Positions 53,854 to 62,790 are shown, counted from the stretch's first letter. The stretch: 64,000 bases of DNA from Lachnospiraceae bacterium (GCA_024687205.1 JAILES010000064.1:22603-86602), one strand, 5' to 3'. The notes: generated by a model not told the origin, from the sequence alone. Numbers and translations: made by a program.

Positions 53854-54837
53854 TCAGTTCTTGTGATCGTAAGGATGGATCGTATCGATAGTTCCGTCCT
53901 CGTGTATCGTGAGTTTTGTATACTTGACACATCTCTTGTGTGAGCAGCCTTCCGAATACTCACTGTCATGATAGAAGAGATACCATTCACCATCGATCTC
54001 AACTATTGAATGATGGGTAGTCCATCCGATAACGGGCTCCATGATCCTTCCCTTATAAGTGAAAGGTCCATCGGGAGTATCACCTTCCGCATAGCAGAGA
54101 TAATGTGTGGTACCTGTGGAATATGAAAGATAGTACTTACCGTTGAACTTGTGCATCCAGGGACCTTCGAAGTATCTTCTGTCTTCATCTTTGGCCTTTA
54201 TGACATCACCGTTCTCATCAAGTATCTTGATCATTTTGGGAGCTGCTTTAAAGCCGGTCATATCCTCTTTGAATTCTGCGAACAGGGGCCCGAGTGAGGG
54301 TTCATCACCTTCTGGACGATGCTCATCCGGATTGAAGCTTCCGGACTGCCACATTTCAAGCTGGCCGCCCCAGAGACCGCCGTTATAGCAATAAATCCTT
54401 CCGTCATCATCGAGCAGTACAGCGGGATCGATGCTGTAACTTCCCTCTATGTAGTTGTCCTGAGGATTAAAGGGACCTACAGGTGAGTCGGACTCTGCTA
54501 CGCCTATACGGAAGATATCATCTTTATCCTTTGCAGGGAATACAAGATAGTATTTGCCGTTAAGCTTAACTGCATCAGGAGCCCACAGCTGTCTTCCCAC
54601 CCATGGGATGTCTTTCTCGTGGATAGCTATTCCGTTATCCACGCACTCGCTGTCGAGGGAATCCATGGAGAGAATGTGATAATCCTCCATTCTGTACTGT
54701 TCTCCGTCATCATCCTCGGGGCAGTCCCAGTCAAGGTCGTGAGAAGGATAGATATAGATCTTTCCGTCAAATACATGAGCAGAAGGATCTGCCGTATAAA
54801 TGTTGGTTACTAAGGGTTTTCTCTCGTTTTTTCTCAT
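53854..54837 (-). CDS. GH43-family glycoside hydrolase
   Basis: 327 residues, no signal peptide, so intracellular. Five-bladed beta-propeller pattern with catalytic residues of GH43: base Asp in TADPSAHVFDGKIYIY near residue 14, pKa-modulating Asp in WAPDAVKLNGKYYLVFPA near 90, and acid Glu in RRYFEGPWMHKFNGKYYLSY near 220. GH43 covers beta-xylosidases and alpha-arabinofuranosidases; the specificity is not clear, but hemicellulose oligosaccharides are the likely substrates. Start at ATG 54837 with AAAGGAACAG. Two direct repeats upstream may be regulator sites. Confidence 0.92.
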   Translation of the reverse strand: MRKNERKPLVTNIYTADPSAHVFDGKIYIYPSHDLDWDCPEDDDGEQYRMEDYHILSMDSLDSECVDNGIAIHEKDIPWVGRQLWAPDAVKLNGKYYLVFPAKDKDDIFRIGVAESDSPVGPFNPQDNYIEGSYSIDPAVLLDDDGRIYCYNGGLWGGQLEMWQSGSFNPDEHRPEGDEPSLGPLFAEFKEDMTGFKAAPKMIKILDENGDVIKAKDEDRRYFEGPWMHKFNGKYYLSYSTGTTHYLCYAEGDTPDGPFTYKGRIMEPVIGWTTHHSIVEIDGEWYLFYHDSEYSEGCSHKRCVKYTKLTIHEDGTIDTIHPYDHKN

Positions 54838-54864
54838 ATCTGTTCCTTTCAATCTTTAAAAATG

Positions 54865-54930
54865 CTGAAATACGGTTATCTGTTAATAATTCCAGATTAC
54901 AAAATGACTTTAGCACAGAAAAACGGTTAT
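54865..54930. promoter_or_regulatory. pair of direct repeats upstream of the GH43 gene
   Basis: CTGAAATACGGTTAT (54865-54879) and CAGAAAAACGGTTAT (54916-54930) agree at 13 of 15 positions, 51 bases apart, in the 140-base gap before GH43. Candidate activator or repressor sites. Confidence 0.45.
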
Positions 54931-54976
54931 TTCTTGCGATTTATTGTCATCTATTTGATAAATATTGCTATCGGAA

Positions 54977-55519
54977 TTATATCCGCTTCAGATATTTTTC
55001 CAACGTTGCCTTGATCTCTTCCTGGGAATCTGTCATACCACGGTCTACCCATTTAAAGATCACATTCCATATGGCACCGATGTTGAAAGCGATAAGATAG
55101 TCGGGATTCAGATTGCCGATCAGCTTGCAAAAAGGGTTTTCGCTGATATCCATACTGTTGTTGATCTCCGGAATCACAATGTTAAGCTTAAGCAGCAGGA
55201 GATATAACAGATCATTCTTATGGAGCAGGGAAAGAAATGGCCTGTTCTTATCGCAGAAGTCGAAAATAACGGTAAGCGGTCCTTCCGGTGAATGGGTGAG
55301 GGCAAGAACGTAATCGGTTATGGTGCCTGTTATGATCGAATCCAGTACGTCATCCTTGGAAGAAAAATTGTTATAGAAAGTCTTACGTTCCAGTCCTGTT
55401 TCCAGGACGATCTGTTTCACGGAAATCTCTGAATAGGGGTGATCGTCCATCAGTTTTAACAATGCATCGGTGATCTGCTTTTTGGAACGCAATGCCGAAG
55501 GGTTCTGAGAAGTCTTCAT
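54977..55519 (-). CDS. TetR-family transcriptional regulator
   Basis: 180 residues. The N-terminal HTH is TDALLKLMDDHPYSEISVKQIV followed by LERKTFYNNFSSKDDVLDSII, the usual TetR recognition helix with the T-F-Y-x-x-F core. The C-terminal ligand domain (about 75-180) is helical and resembles the TetR_C_7/8 type. It is divergent from the flavoprotein gene, with strong inverted repeats in between, so it probably represses that gene and itself. Confidence 0.9.
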   Translation of the reverse strand: MKTSQNPSALRSKKQITDALLKLMDDHPYSEISVKQIVLETGLERKTFYNNFSSKDDVLDSIITGTITDYVLALTHSPEGPLTVIFDFCDKNRPFLSLLHKNDLLYLLLLKLNIVIPEINNSMDISENPFCKLIGNLNPDYLIAFNIGAIWNVIFKWVDRGMTDSQEEIKATLEKYLKRI

Positions 55520-55552
55520 AAGGATACCTCAAAATTACACATATCTGCAGGA

Positions 55553-55630
55553 TTGTGTATCTTTTTCCTGCGGGGTTTACAGCTGTACTGTATGAGCGTA
55601 TCATAATCTAAAAAGATACACAAGTGTGTA
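55553..55630. promoter_or_regulatory. TetR operators and promoter of the flavoprotein gene
   Basis: TTGTGTATCTTTTT (55553-55566) and its exact reverse complement (55610-55623) flank a promoter, TTTACA (55576-55581), 17-base spacer, TATCAT (55599-55604). The downstream copy is part of a second palindrome, TACACAAGTGTGTA (55617-55630), located at the transcription start. A dimeric TetR regulator bound there would block both genes. Confidence 0.7.
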
Positions 55631-55646
55631 AATTGAGGAGTATTTC

Positions 55647-56318
55647 ATGAGAGTGATCATAATAAACGGGAGTAACAGGAAAAACGGGATAACGGCGGCA
55701 GCACTTCATATGATCGAAGCGGGATTAAATGAAAAAGGCGTGGAAACCACATTTTACAATCTGGGTGAAATAAATATGTCACACTGCATGGGATGCTGCA
55801 CCTGTTATAAGACAGGACATTGCTGCATAAAAGATGATGCCGAGCGGATATCGGAGATGATCGCGGAGGCTGATGGTCTGATCATGGGAACGCCTACTTA
55901 TGCAAGCAATGTATCGGGGCTGATGAAGGATCTTATTGACCGTGGCCACTTTGTGATAGAGCAGTTGCTTCATAACAAAGCCTGTGTTACTATCGCGACA
56001 GGCGAGAATTATGGAAGCAGGGATGCTCTGAAAGTATTGAATAATCTGGTTATCTATTCCGGTGGAATGTTGTGCGACAGTTTTGCGATGAATGCTCCGT
56101 TTAATGGTACGGAGGATGTAAGAGAAAAATTATCCGAAAGGTGTAGTAAAGCTACGCAAAGACTTATGGAGGGAATACAGGATAAAGCAGGTCATCCTAT
56201 ACAGAAGCTGATACATTTGATTGTGTTGAATGTCGGAATCAGACCTCTGGTACGTAAAAAAAGAGCGTTGTATCAGGGCGTTGCTGATAAGTGGGGAAAG
56301 ATGGGGATACAGCTGTGA
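55647..56318 (+). CDS. NAD(P)H-dependent flavodoxin-like oxidoreductase
   Basis: 223 residues of the flavodoxin/NADPH-dependent FMN reductase fold: phosphate-binding IINGSNRKNGITAAAL at residues 5-20, Cys-rich MSHCMGCCTCYKTGHCCIKDD near 45-64 (typical of iron-sulfur-flavoprotein relatives), and GTPTYASNVSGLMKDLIDRG near 80. Likely reduces quinones or other electrophiles with FMN. Controlled by the divergent TetR gene, which suggests induction by a toxic compound. The stop overlaps the GT2 start (GTGA). Confidence 0.88.
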   Translation: MRVIIINGSNRKNGITAAALHMIEAGLNEKGVETTFYNLGEINMSHCMGCCTCYKTGHCCIKDDAERISEMIAEADGLIMGTPTYASNVSGLMKDLIDRGHFVIEQLLHNKACVTIATGENYGSRDALKVLNNLVIYSGGMLCDSFAMNAPFNGTEDVREKLSERCSKATQRLMEGIQDKAGHPIQKLIHLIVLNVGIRPLVRKKRALYQGVADKWGKMGIQL

Positions 56319-57055
56319 AGACGCATATATCGGTAATTATACCGGCACATAATGAAGAAAAATATATAAAGCGCTGTATTGATTCGATAAAGGAAGCAGA
56401 TAAGGTTTTTCCGGGAAATACGCAGATCATCGTTGTCTGCAACCGCTGCAGTGACAGAACAGAGGATATCGCCAAAGAGAATGGAGCAGAGGTTGTGATC
56501 AACGAAGACAGATGCATCGCAAAAGTCAGAAATGCAGGGATAGCTGCGGCCAAAGGCAGGATCATAGTTACTATCGATGCAGATAACCGGATGACGAAAA
56601 ATACGCTCCGTGAAATATACGGTCTGTTAAGATCGGGAAAGTTTATCGGCGGCGGTGCACCGATACGCTTTGAACGGTATTCATTTCCGTTATGGTGTAA
56701 TGACATATTGTGTCGGATCTCTTTCGGTTTGACAGGGCTGTACTGCGGGATATTCTGGGCGAAAAAGGAGACCTTTGATGCAATAGGCGGATTTGCGGAC
56801 ATTAAGGCGATGGAAGATGTGGCTACGGCAAAGCTCCTTAAGAAATACGGGAAACAGCAGGGAAAGAAATATACAACCTTACGGAAAAACTATCTGATAA
56901 ACTCTACGCGGAAGTACGACGATCTGGGTGACTGGCTGTATTTTAAGCTTATGATCGAAAACGCCGGTGTTCTGGTAAGGGCAGCTTTTGGCGACAGATC
57001 AGGAATGGACACGCTACTGGATAAGATGTTCTACAATTATAATGATGAGCATTAG
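56315..57055 (+). CDS. glycosyltransferase family 2
   Basis: 246 residues. GT-A fold motifs: HISVIIPAHNEEKYIKRCID at residues 3-22, VVCNRCSDRTEDIA, and VTIDADNRMTKNTL near 88 (D-x-D-type metal site), with a C-terminal helical region. No membrane span. Donor and acceptor unknown. Start is GTG 56315, overlapping the TGA of the flavoprotein gene (GTGA), behind GGGGATA; it is therefore in the TetR-controlled operon, an odd pairing. Confidence 0.85.
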   Translation: MKTHISVIIPAHNEEKYIKRCIDSIKEADKVFPGNTQIIVVCNRCSDRTEDIAKENGAEVVINEDRCIAKVRNAGIAAAKGRIIVTIDADNRMTKNTLREIYGLLRSGKFIGGGAPIRFERYSFPLWCNDILCRISFGLTGLYCGIFWAKKETFDAIGGFADIKAMEDVATAKLLKKYGKQQGKKYTTLRKNYLINSTRKYDDLGDWLYFKLMIENAGVLVRAAFGDRSGMDTLLDKMFYNYNDEH

Positions 57056-57212
57056 AAAAGTATCCATGCATCGCAGATTGTGATATGTGCGGTCTTTGCA
57101 AAATCTTTCACGGAAAAGATACAGAGATTGCCTAAGAAGTTACCCGACGTACCTATGACGCTTAATCTTATTGCCATATGATAGACTCCGATCACAACAA
57201 GGAGGTAATTAT

Positions 57213-59045
57213 ATGCAATATCAGATTATGGTAGACGGGAAAAGAGTAAAAGTGGAGATTCCGATCAGGAAGTATAGTCTTGAAGCGGATAATACTGCGC
57301 GGGAACAGATCATACGACATTATCTGGATGAGGTGGGCGCTAAGGATGTTGTGATTGAAACTGCTGCTGACGAACTTGTAAGATATGCATACGATCACGG
57401 ATATAAGTCGATAGTCATAACGGACTGCAGAAGTGTTCAGGCATTTTCGGAAAGCTATCGGGAATGGAGCAGACTATGGAAACAGTATCAGAAAGAATGT
57501 CGCGATACGGGAAAAGAAGCTGTTTTGAAAGATTTCCTGAAGATCATTTACGGGTTTGAAGGGAATCTGCTCACGCAAGATGGAAAGGTATTTCCTGTAC
57601 TGATCTATGTTAAAAATGAGACGGGACTCAGGAATCTTTATAAGATAGTAACTGCATCGTATCTTGAGTATTGCAACAACAAAACACCTATGATCCCGCG
57701 TGCTCTGCTTGAACAGTACCGTGACGGATTACTGATAAGTGAGCTGAAAGAAACCAAGGAGATCCCGGATTTCATATTTGATGATTGCTCGAACTTGGAT
57801 GATCAGATCGGATATGTCAGGCCTCTCAGAGAGGGAAAATATTGGCCGGAGTATCCTGATGCGGATAAAGAACTCAGGGAAATCTGCGAAAGACGCGTTA
57901 AGGAACTGTTTGGTGATAAACCAAATTCTGAGGTAAGAGAAAGGATGGAACAGGAACTGAACGCTATCTGTCAGAACGGATATGCAGGGATCTATATGTT
58001 ATGGAGACTGATCGTGAAGAAGTCTTTGGACGAAGGATATCCCGTAGGTATAAGGGGCGCAGTGGGTTCTTCGTTTGTAGCTTATCTGTGTGGTATTACT
58101 GAGATCAATCCGCTTTCGTATGAGTCCGGTGGTTATAATATACCGCTTGAAGTATTTATGGGACTGAATCTGGATAAGGAGCCCGACATAGACATCAATT
58201 TCTCACCGGTGATCCAGGAAACGGTGCAGAACTATATAAAAGATCTGCCGGGAGTAGGTGAGACCTGCTATGGAGGAACCATATCAATAAAGAACGGAAA
58301 GAAGATAAACGGCATACACCCGGGAGGGATCATTGTCTGTCCTGAAGGCGAGGAACTGGTTTCTTTCACACCATTAAATCATCCGCATTTTGGAAACAAG
58401 ATCACTACACACTTCAGCTATCACGATATATCCAATAGCCTCCTGAAACTGGATATTCTCGGTCATGATAAATATGAGCTGCTGCATTTTTTGCAGGAGA
58501 ATACCGGTATGCGGATTGAGGATATTTCACTTGATGATAAGAAAGCTCTGGACTTGATCCGTGACGGCAGCATACCGCTGATCAGGGATCTTCCGGAATT
58601 CGGATCGGAGCTTGTAAGAAAGATGATCGCCGAAACAAAACCTGAAACATTTACCGATCTGATAAAGATAGATGCGATGAGCCACGGTACGGAGGTATGG
58701 TATGGCAATCAGGAAGAAGCAGTACGTAACGGAGAAATAAAGCTTTCTGACTGCATCGCTTCAAGAGATGATATAATGCTGTATCTTATGGGCAGAAACA
58801 TAGATAAAAACACGGCCTATCAGATAATGGAATATGTAAGGAAAGGCAGAGGTCTTAATTCAGAACACAGGAAGATAATGAAGGAAGCAGGAATACCGGA
58901 GTGGTATATAAAAGCATGCAAGAAGATAAAGTATCTTTTCCCCAAAGCTCATGCTGTTTCTTATACCATGATGGCGGTAAGACTGGCTTATTATATGATT
59001 CGTTATCCGGAAGTGTATAGCGAAGGCTTATCTGCTGTCGGGTGA
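57213..59045 (+). CDS. miniature PolC-like DNA polymerase III alpha homologue
   Basis: 610 residues, versus about 1,450 for PolC, yet collinear with its polymerase core. A PHP remnant (YKSIVITDCRSVQAFSESY, 62-80; Cys replaces the metal His) runs straight into PVLIYVKNETGLRNLYKIV without the exonuclease insert. Thumb/palm: RMEQELNAICQNGYAGIYM, GIRGAVGSSFVAYL (about 279), EPDIDINFSP (D325, D327), GIHPGGIIVCPEG, LKLDILGHDKYE (D414), PEFGSELVRKMI, SHGTEVWYGNQ and PKAHAVSYTMMAVRLAYY. The catalytic Asp triad is intact; OB/N-terminal domains, zinc module and clamp-binding C-terminus are absent. Start ATG 57213 follows AAGGAGG. It could be an accessory polymerase. Confidence 0.85.
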   Translation: MQYQIMVDGKRVKVEIPIRKYSLEADNTAREQIIRHYLDEVGAKDVVIETAADELVRYAYDHGYKSIVITDCRSVQAFSESYREWSRLWKQYQKECRDTGKEAVLKDFLKIIYGFEGNLLTQDGKVFPVLIYVKNETGLRNLYKIVTASYLEYCNNKTPMIPRALLEQYRDGLLISELKETKEIPDFIFDDCSNLDDQIGYVRPLREGKYWPEYPDADKELREICERRVKELFGDKPNSEVRERMEQELNAICQNGYAGIYMLWRLIVKKSLDEGYPVGIRGAVGSSFVAYLCGITEINPLSYESGGYNIPLEVFMGLNLDKEPDIDINFSPVIQETVQNYIKDLPGVGETCYGGTISIKNGKKINGIHPGGIIVCPEGEELVSFTPLNHPHFGNKITTHFSYHDISNSLLKLDILGHDKYELLHFLQENTGMRIEDISLDDKKALDLIRDGSIPLIRDLPEFGSELVRKMIAETKPETFTDLIKIDAMSHGTEVWYGNQEEAVRNGEIKLSDCIASRDDIMLYLMGRNIDKNTAYQIMEYVRKGRGLNSEHRKIMKEAGIPEWYIKACKKIKYLFPKAHAVSYTMMAVRLAYYMIRYPEVYSEGLSAVG

Positions 59046-59060
59046 AGGAGGATAAATAAA

Positions 59061-59297
59061 ATGGGTAATGATCTTTGGACAAAGAAATATCAGGATATGA
59101 TAAAGCTGATCCCGCGCAGTGAGGCTGAAGAAACCGCCTTAAGACTGCTTAATGAAGGGGCAGGTATCATAGAAGCTCAGGAGAGATCAGGTCTTGAGTA
59201 TGAAGAATATATGGAACTGCTTGCACGTGCCGGCAGGTATGAAAAAGAAGTATTATGTGTTGTCAAAAAAGAGCTGCGTCCTGATACAGATAAATAA
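59061..59297 (+). CDS. small helical protein following the mini-PolC
   Basis: 78 residues, charged and helical (SEAEETALRLLNEGAGIIEAQERSGLEYEEYMELL), resembling a small HTH-like or adaptor protein. No family recognised. It starts 15 bases after the polymerase stop behind GAAGGAGG, so it is almost surely co-expressed. Its 3' end overlaps the convergent regulator gene by 35 bases. Confidence 0.55.
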   Translation: MGNDLWTKKYQDMIKLIPRSEAEETALRLLNEGAGIIEAQERSGLEYEEYMELLARAGRYEKEVLCVVKKELRPDTDK

Positions 59298-59874
59298 AAC
59301 TCTTATAACGGCGGCTGTAGAAGATCTCGAAGCCGGCACGGTTCATCTCTTCAAAGTCACGCTGCCTTGTACGTTCATTGCTGTCGGGAAATAAAGCATA
59401 GTATTCTGCCTTGAGATCGTAGAAAGTGATATCTGGGACGTAGTATCTGCGCATGTCCTCAAGCTCTTCGGGAGTATTGTTCTCCTGATTTTCCGCGGCA
59501 TATTCCAGGTATTCTTCATACTCGCGCAGTCCGAGTTCATAATTGTCAAATTCTTCGGGATATATGTATGAAAGACAGTGTATCAGAGTGCCGATACGAT
59601 ACAGACGGGTCAGATGCTGTTTCCTCCGTATGGAGGCGGTTTCATCAAAAGAGCTGTCATCCGTAATGACATACCGGTCATTAACTCTGTTGTATTTAAG
59701 ACTGATAAGACCGCAGTCGCGCAGGTCTTTCAGATCACGCTGCAGCATGCGTAAAGATATTCCGAAATGCTTCATAAGGTCTGAGGGACCGTAAACAGCA
59801 CCGCTTTTTATGCGGCTGACTGTATCATAGAGCTGCAATTGTCTGCTGATCTTGGATCGCTTTTTATCTGTCAT
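59263..59874 (-). CDS. DeoR/WYL-like helix-turn-helix regulator
   Basis: 203 residues. Residues 10-70 form a winged HTH (LYDTVSRIKSGAVYGPSDLMKHFGISLRMLQRDLKDLRD in two pieces), similar to HTH_11/DeoR N-termini found in WYL proteins, but no WYL domain follows; the rest is an acidic helical region of unknown type. It is divergent from the 60004 operon. Its 3' end overlaps the gene downstream of the mini-PolC. Ribosome site GGAGAAG. It likely controls one or both flanking units. Confidence 0.75.
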   Translation of the reverse strand: MTDKKRSKISRQLQLYDTVSRIKSGAVYGPSDLMKHFGISLRMLQRDLKDLRDCGLISLKYNRVNDRYVITDDSSFDETASIRRKQHLTRLYRIGTLIHCLSYIYPEEFDNYELGLREYEEYLEYAAENQENNTPEELEDMRRYYVPDITFYDLKAEYYALFPDSNERTRQRDFEEMNRAGFEIFYSRRYKSFIYLYQDAALF

Positions 59875-59903
59875 TTTCTTCTCCGGAAATCTTTGACAAG
59901 GGT

Positions 59904-59966
59904 ATTTTATAAATCTATAATATTATACGACAACCCCTTGACGTAAATCAAGAAGCTCTGTGTTAT
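59904..59966. promoter_or_regulatory. divergent promoters between the regulator and the 60004 operon
   Basis: Minus strand: TTGTCG (plus 59928-59933), 18-base spacer, TAAAAT (plus 59904-59909). Plus strand: TTGACG (59938-59943), 17-base spacer, TGTTAT (59961-59966). The two -35 boxes are four bases apart, so one bound regulator could control both. Confidence 0.5.
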
Positions 59967-60003
59967 TATCTGTTCATAAAGATGATCAAAGGAGGATGAG
60001 CAT

Positions 60004-60453
60004 ATGGACAGAAACGAGATCAGAGAATTTGCAGTGGATTACATCAGATTTCTGATAGAGACACAGATGGGCGTTGATGAGCTATACGCAAGTCTTTGCT
60101 ATGGCGGGATCGTATTCGATGATACAAGGATCGATCTGTATGAGCTCTTTGACAGGGAAAACCTTTTGTCACAGGATCTCTATGCCGCAGTTGATGAGTG
60201 TTCGACAGCTATCGCTTCTTTGAGAGAGTATCTCGAAGAAAGAAGTGAAGCTGAACTGATCCGCGATGATGAAGTTCCTGTCGCATATATACAGATGCCT
60301 GCTGATATCTGGGATGCGCTGTACGGAGAAGCAGACGGTGAAATTGCAGATCATCTCTCTGAAGAATTTGAGAGTTTTATGGCTGATCATGATATGTCAT
60401 ATGAGCTGACAGAATACGGCAGGAATGCTGTGCTGGTATACGGGAATAAATGA
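60004..60453 (+). CDS. unknown acidic protein, first gene of accessory operon
   Basis: 149 residues, very acidic, cytoplasmic, with no recognised family. An N-terminal helical part (IREFAVDYIRFLIETQMGVDEL) precedes an Asp/Glu-rich region. It follows AAAGGAGG and a divergent promoter, and starts an operon of at least five genes (60004 onward) with gaps of 13-18 bases or overlaps. Confidence 0.6.
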   Translation: MDRNEIREFAVDYIRFLIETQMGVDELYASLCYGGIVFDDTRIDLYELFDRENLLSQDLYAAVDECSTAIASLREYLEERSEAELIRDDEVPVAYIQMPADIWDALYGEADGEIADHLSEEFESFMADHDMSYELTEYGRNAVLVYGNK

Positions 60454-60471
60454 TATATGAGGTGACTGCCC

Positions 60472-60825
60472 ATGAAAATATATGAGATAATACGAACAGA
60501 CAATGAAGATATCATCGTGAGAAGTACTGCGTTAACGGAAGCTGTGCTGAAAGAGAAAGCGCAGAGGATAACAAAACAGCCGCCTTCTGTTTTCGGACGC
60601 AGCATAGGATTGTTTTACTGGAATTATGACAGCAGCATTAGCGAACTTGGAGGATATGCACCACAGGCTGTCTATCCGGACATGTATAAAGACGGTGAAC
60701 ACTTATATATAGCATTTGATGATATCGAAGATCTGTCTGCGGAATATCCCATGAACAGGTTTATCTGGGCCGGAGAGGCGGATCCTTTGAGAGAGGAAGA
60801 ACTTCACTATATCAGAATCGAATAG
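60472..60825 (+). CDS. unknown small protein of accessory operon
   Basis: 117 residues, alpha/beta, with EIIRTDNEDIIVRSTALTE near the start and many aromatics (GLFYWNYDSS, GGYAPQAVYPDMY). Family not recognised. Start ATG 60472 follows GAGGTGACTG. Operon member between two other unknowns. Confidence 0.55.
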   Translation: MKIYEIIRTDNEDIIVRSTALTEAVLKEKAQRITKQPPSVFGRSIGLFYWNYDSSISELGGYAPQAVYPDMYKDGEHLYIAFDDIEDLSAEYPMNRFIWAGEADPLREEELHYIRIE

Positions 60826-60838
60826 GAAAGGATCAAGT

Positions 60839-61396
60839 ATGAAGACGAAACATATGATGATCATATACAGGATCGATCTGGATTGCGAACAGTATCTGGA
60901 ATACAGAGTTGAAGCTGATGAAAAAGCTATATCAGAGGCTGTTGCAGGTGACTGTTTGAGTTCGGAACTATGGTTTCTCAATCCGAAAGAAGATATTAAA
61001 TGGATGAATTACGAAGAATTTGATCTTCTTGTAAAAGAGAAAAACGCCTCTGTTTTTGAAACTAATCTGTATAAAGCACTTAAGAAGCACAGAGGCAATC
61101 CGCTGCCTGTAAACGATAATGATACGGAGAATATCAAAGATCTGCGCTGGCTGTATTATGAAAAGGAATTTTATGCCGTTGTTCCCGTTCTTGCATACTG
61201 GGGCCATGCTTCATTGCAGATGATCATCAGCGGAACAGCATCAAATGGTTCAGCGTTTGTGTATGAATATGTAAGCGATCATAAGCATTCTCTGAGTATT
61301 GACGGAAATGCTGTTCTGTTTTTGGATCCGCCAAAGGCAGGTGAAAGCTTAAAGGAATGGCTGGAAAAGACGGATGAGGTAATATGTCGGAAATAA
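60839..61396 (+). CDS. unknown protein of accessory operon
   Basis: 185 residues, no signal peptide or membrane span. Mixed alpha/beta with an N-terminal IIYRIDLDCEQYLEYRVEAD repeating the EIIRTD-type opening of the preceding gene, which hints at distant relationship. Function unknown. GAAAGGATC ribosome site. The 3' end overlaps the MBL gene by 13 bases. Confidence 0.55.
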   Translation: MKTKHMMIIYRIDLDCEQYLEYRVEADEKAISEAVAGDCLSSELWFLNPKEDIKWMNYEEFDLLVKEKNASVFETNLYKALKKHRGNPLPVNDNDTENIKDLRWLYYEKEFYAVVPVLAYWGHASLQMIISGTASNGSAFVYEYVSDHKHSLSIDGNAVLFLDPPKAGESLKEWLEKTDEVICRK

Positions 61397-62790
61397 GGAT
61401 TTTTCAAGGCAATCAGATAGGCGGTTGTGTTACGGTGATATCGACGGTTTATAAGGGGGAAATGCACCGTATCATGATCGATTACGGTTCATCCCTTCCG
61501 GGCAGCGGCAGGGAAGAGGATTTTCAGTATCCCTGGAAAGATGAACCCGTGGACGCTGTGTTTTTTACACATTATCATGGAGACCACAGCGGGAGACTTA
61601 TGGAGATACCCGAAGATATACCGCTATATATGGGGGCTACGGCAAGACGCGTTATGCTGAATATCCATGAAGCGCTGGGAAAGAGCGAGAAAGTTGAAGA
61701 TGCTGCCGAACACAGAAAAGAAGCAGCTCTGCTTAACGACAAAAAGAGGGTTCATGAATTCAAACGTAAAGGATCCCATTATGAAACAATAAAGCTGCCG
61801 GGATTCAGCATAGAACCGTACAGTGTGGACCACTCGGCATATGATGCATATATGTTTCTGATCGAAGCTGATGAAAATGGCGGAGGGAAATACAGGATAT
61901 TACATACCGGTGATTTCAGAGGACACGGAAGACGTGGCAAGGTGATGCTGCCCATAATAGAATCATATGTGCACAGATTCGGTGATCGTAAGGTAGATGC
62001 CCTTGTTATAGAAGGGACCATGATGAGCAGGTCCGGCGAGAGAGTAATGTCGGAAACGGAAATGCAGATAGAAGCAGCGAAATATCTGCATCAGCATAAA
62101 TGGGCATTTCTGATCTGTTCATCCACCAATCTGGATTCACTGGCAAGTTTCTATCAGGCAGCACAGATGACTGACCGCCGTTATGGCAGATACATGTATG
62201 TTTACAGCGAGTATTTCAGAAAACAGCTGGAACTGTTCACAAAAACAGCAGGCAGTTTTACCGATGTATATGAATTTGAAAAAGTGAAAAGGCTTTCGGA
62301 TATGGATAAAATCCCGCCGGGACAGAAAACAGCTACTCCGATGACACAGAGGGAAATGATGGAGAAATTTGGATTTCTTGCTATAATAAAACCGGAGGAT
62401 TTTTGTGAAGCCTATATCGATATGTTTGTCGATGCTTATAAGGAAGGCCGGATAGACGAGCCCCCTGTTTTGATATACTCTATGTGGGAAGGCTATGTCC
62501 GGGAATATTTAATTACCGAAAACGGAGGGAGGCTGCCCAATAAGGCAAAAAATGATCAGTGGATAAGTTTTCTGCAAAGACAGGAAAAAAAGGGAGTTGA
62601 GATAAATTATCTTCACACTTCCGGACACGCATCTGTTAAGGTGCTTACAGACGTTATCAATGCGGTAGATCCGCAGGATAAGATATATCCGATGCATACG
62701 GAATGTGCGGAGGATTTTAAAGAGCTGGCGATAAAAGAGGAACTGAAGGACAGGATAGTTATTGAAGGAGGGTATAATAATGGAATTTAA
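61384..62790 (+). CDS. MBL-fold metallohydrolase
   Basis: 468 residues. The metallo-beta-lactamase motif FFTHYHGDHSGRL (H-x-H-x-D-H, about residue 60) and the later HTGDFRGHG motif (about 178) give a two-metal site. Motifs VEINYLHTSGHASVKVL near 430 and MHTECAEDF are like the RNase J/CPSF (beta-CASP) histidine region, so a ribonuclease or nuclease role is plausible, with a divergent central insert. It overlaps the preceding unknown gene and the following nuclease-like gene, so all are one transcript. Confidence 0.85.
   Translation: MSEIRIFQGNQIGGCVTVISTVYKGEMHRIMIDYGSSLPGSGREEDFQYPWKDEPVDAVFFTHYHGDHSGRLMEIPEDIPLYMGATARRVMLNIHEALGKSEKVEDAAEHRKEAALLNDKKRVHEFKRKGSHYETIKLPGFSIEPYSVDHSAYDAYMFLIEADENGGGKYRILHTGDFRGHGRRGKVMLPIIESYVHRFGDRKVDALVIEGTMMSRSGERVMSETEMQIEAAKYLHQHKWAFLICSSTNLDSLASFYQAAQMTDRRYGRYMYVYSEYFRKQLELFTKTAGSFTDVYEFEKVKRLSDMDKIPPGQKTATPMTQREMMEKFGFLAIIKPEDFCEAYIDMFVDAYKEGRIDEPPVLIYSMWEGYVREYLITENGGRLPNKAKNDQWISFLQRQEKKGVEINYLHTSGHASVKVLTDVINAVDPQDKIYPMHTECAEDFKELAIKEELKDRIVIEGGYNNGI

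Noticed and set aside
57213..59045. Assembly-truncated or frameshifted full-length polC
   Set aside because: Missing modules are internal as well as terminal, a ribosome site directly precedes the start, and another gene follows after 15 bases, so truncation by assembly does not explain it.
60004..60825. Toxin-antitoxin pair
   Set aside because: Neither protein shows a known toxin or DNA-binding antitoxin motif, and they are embedded in a longer operon.
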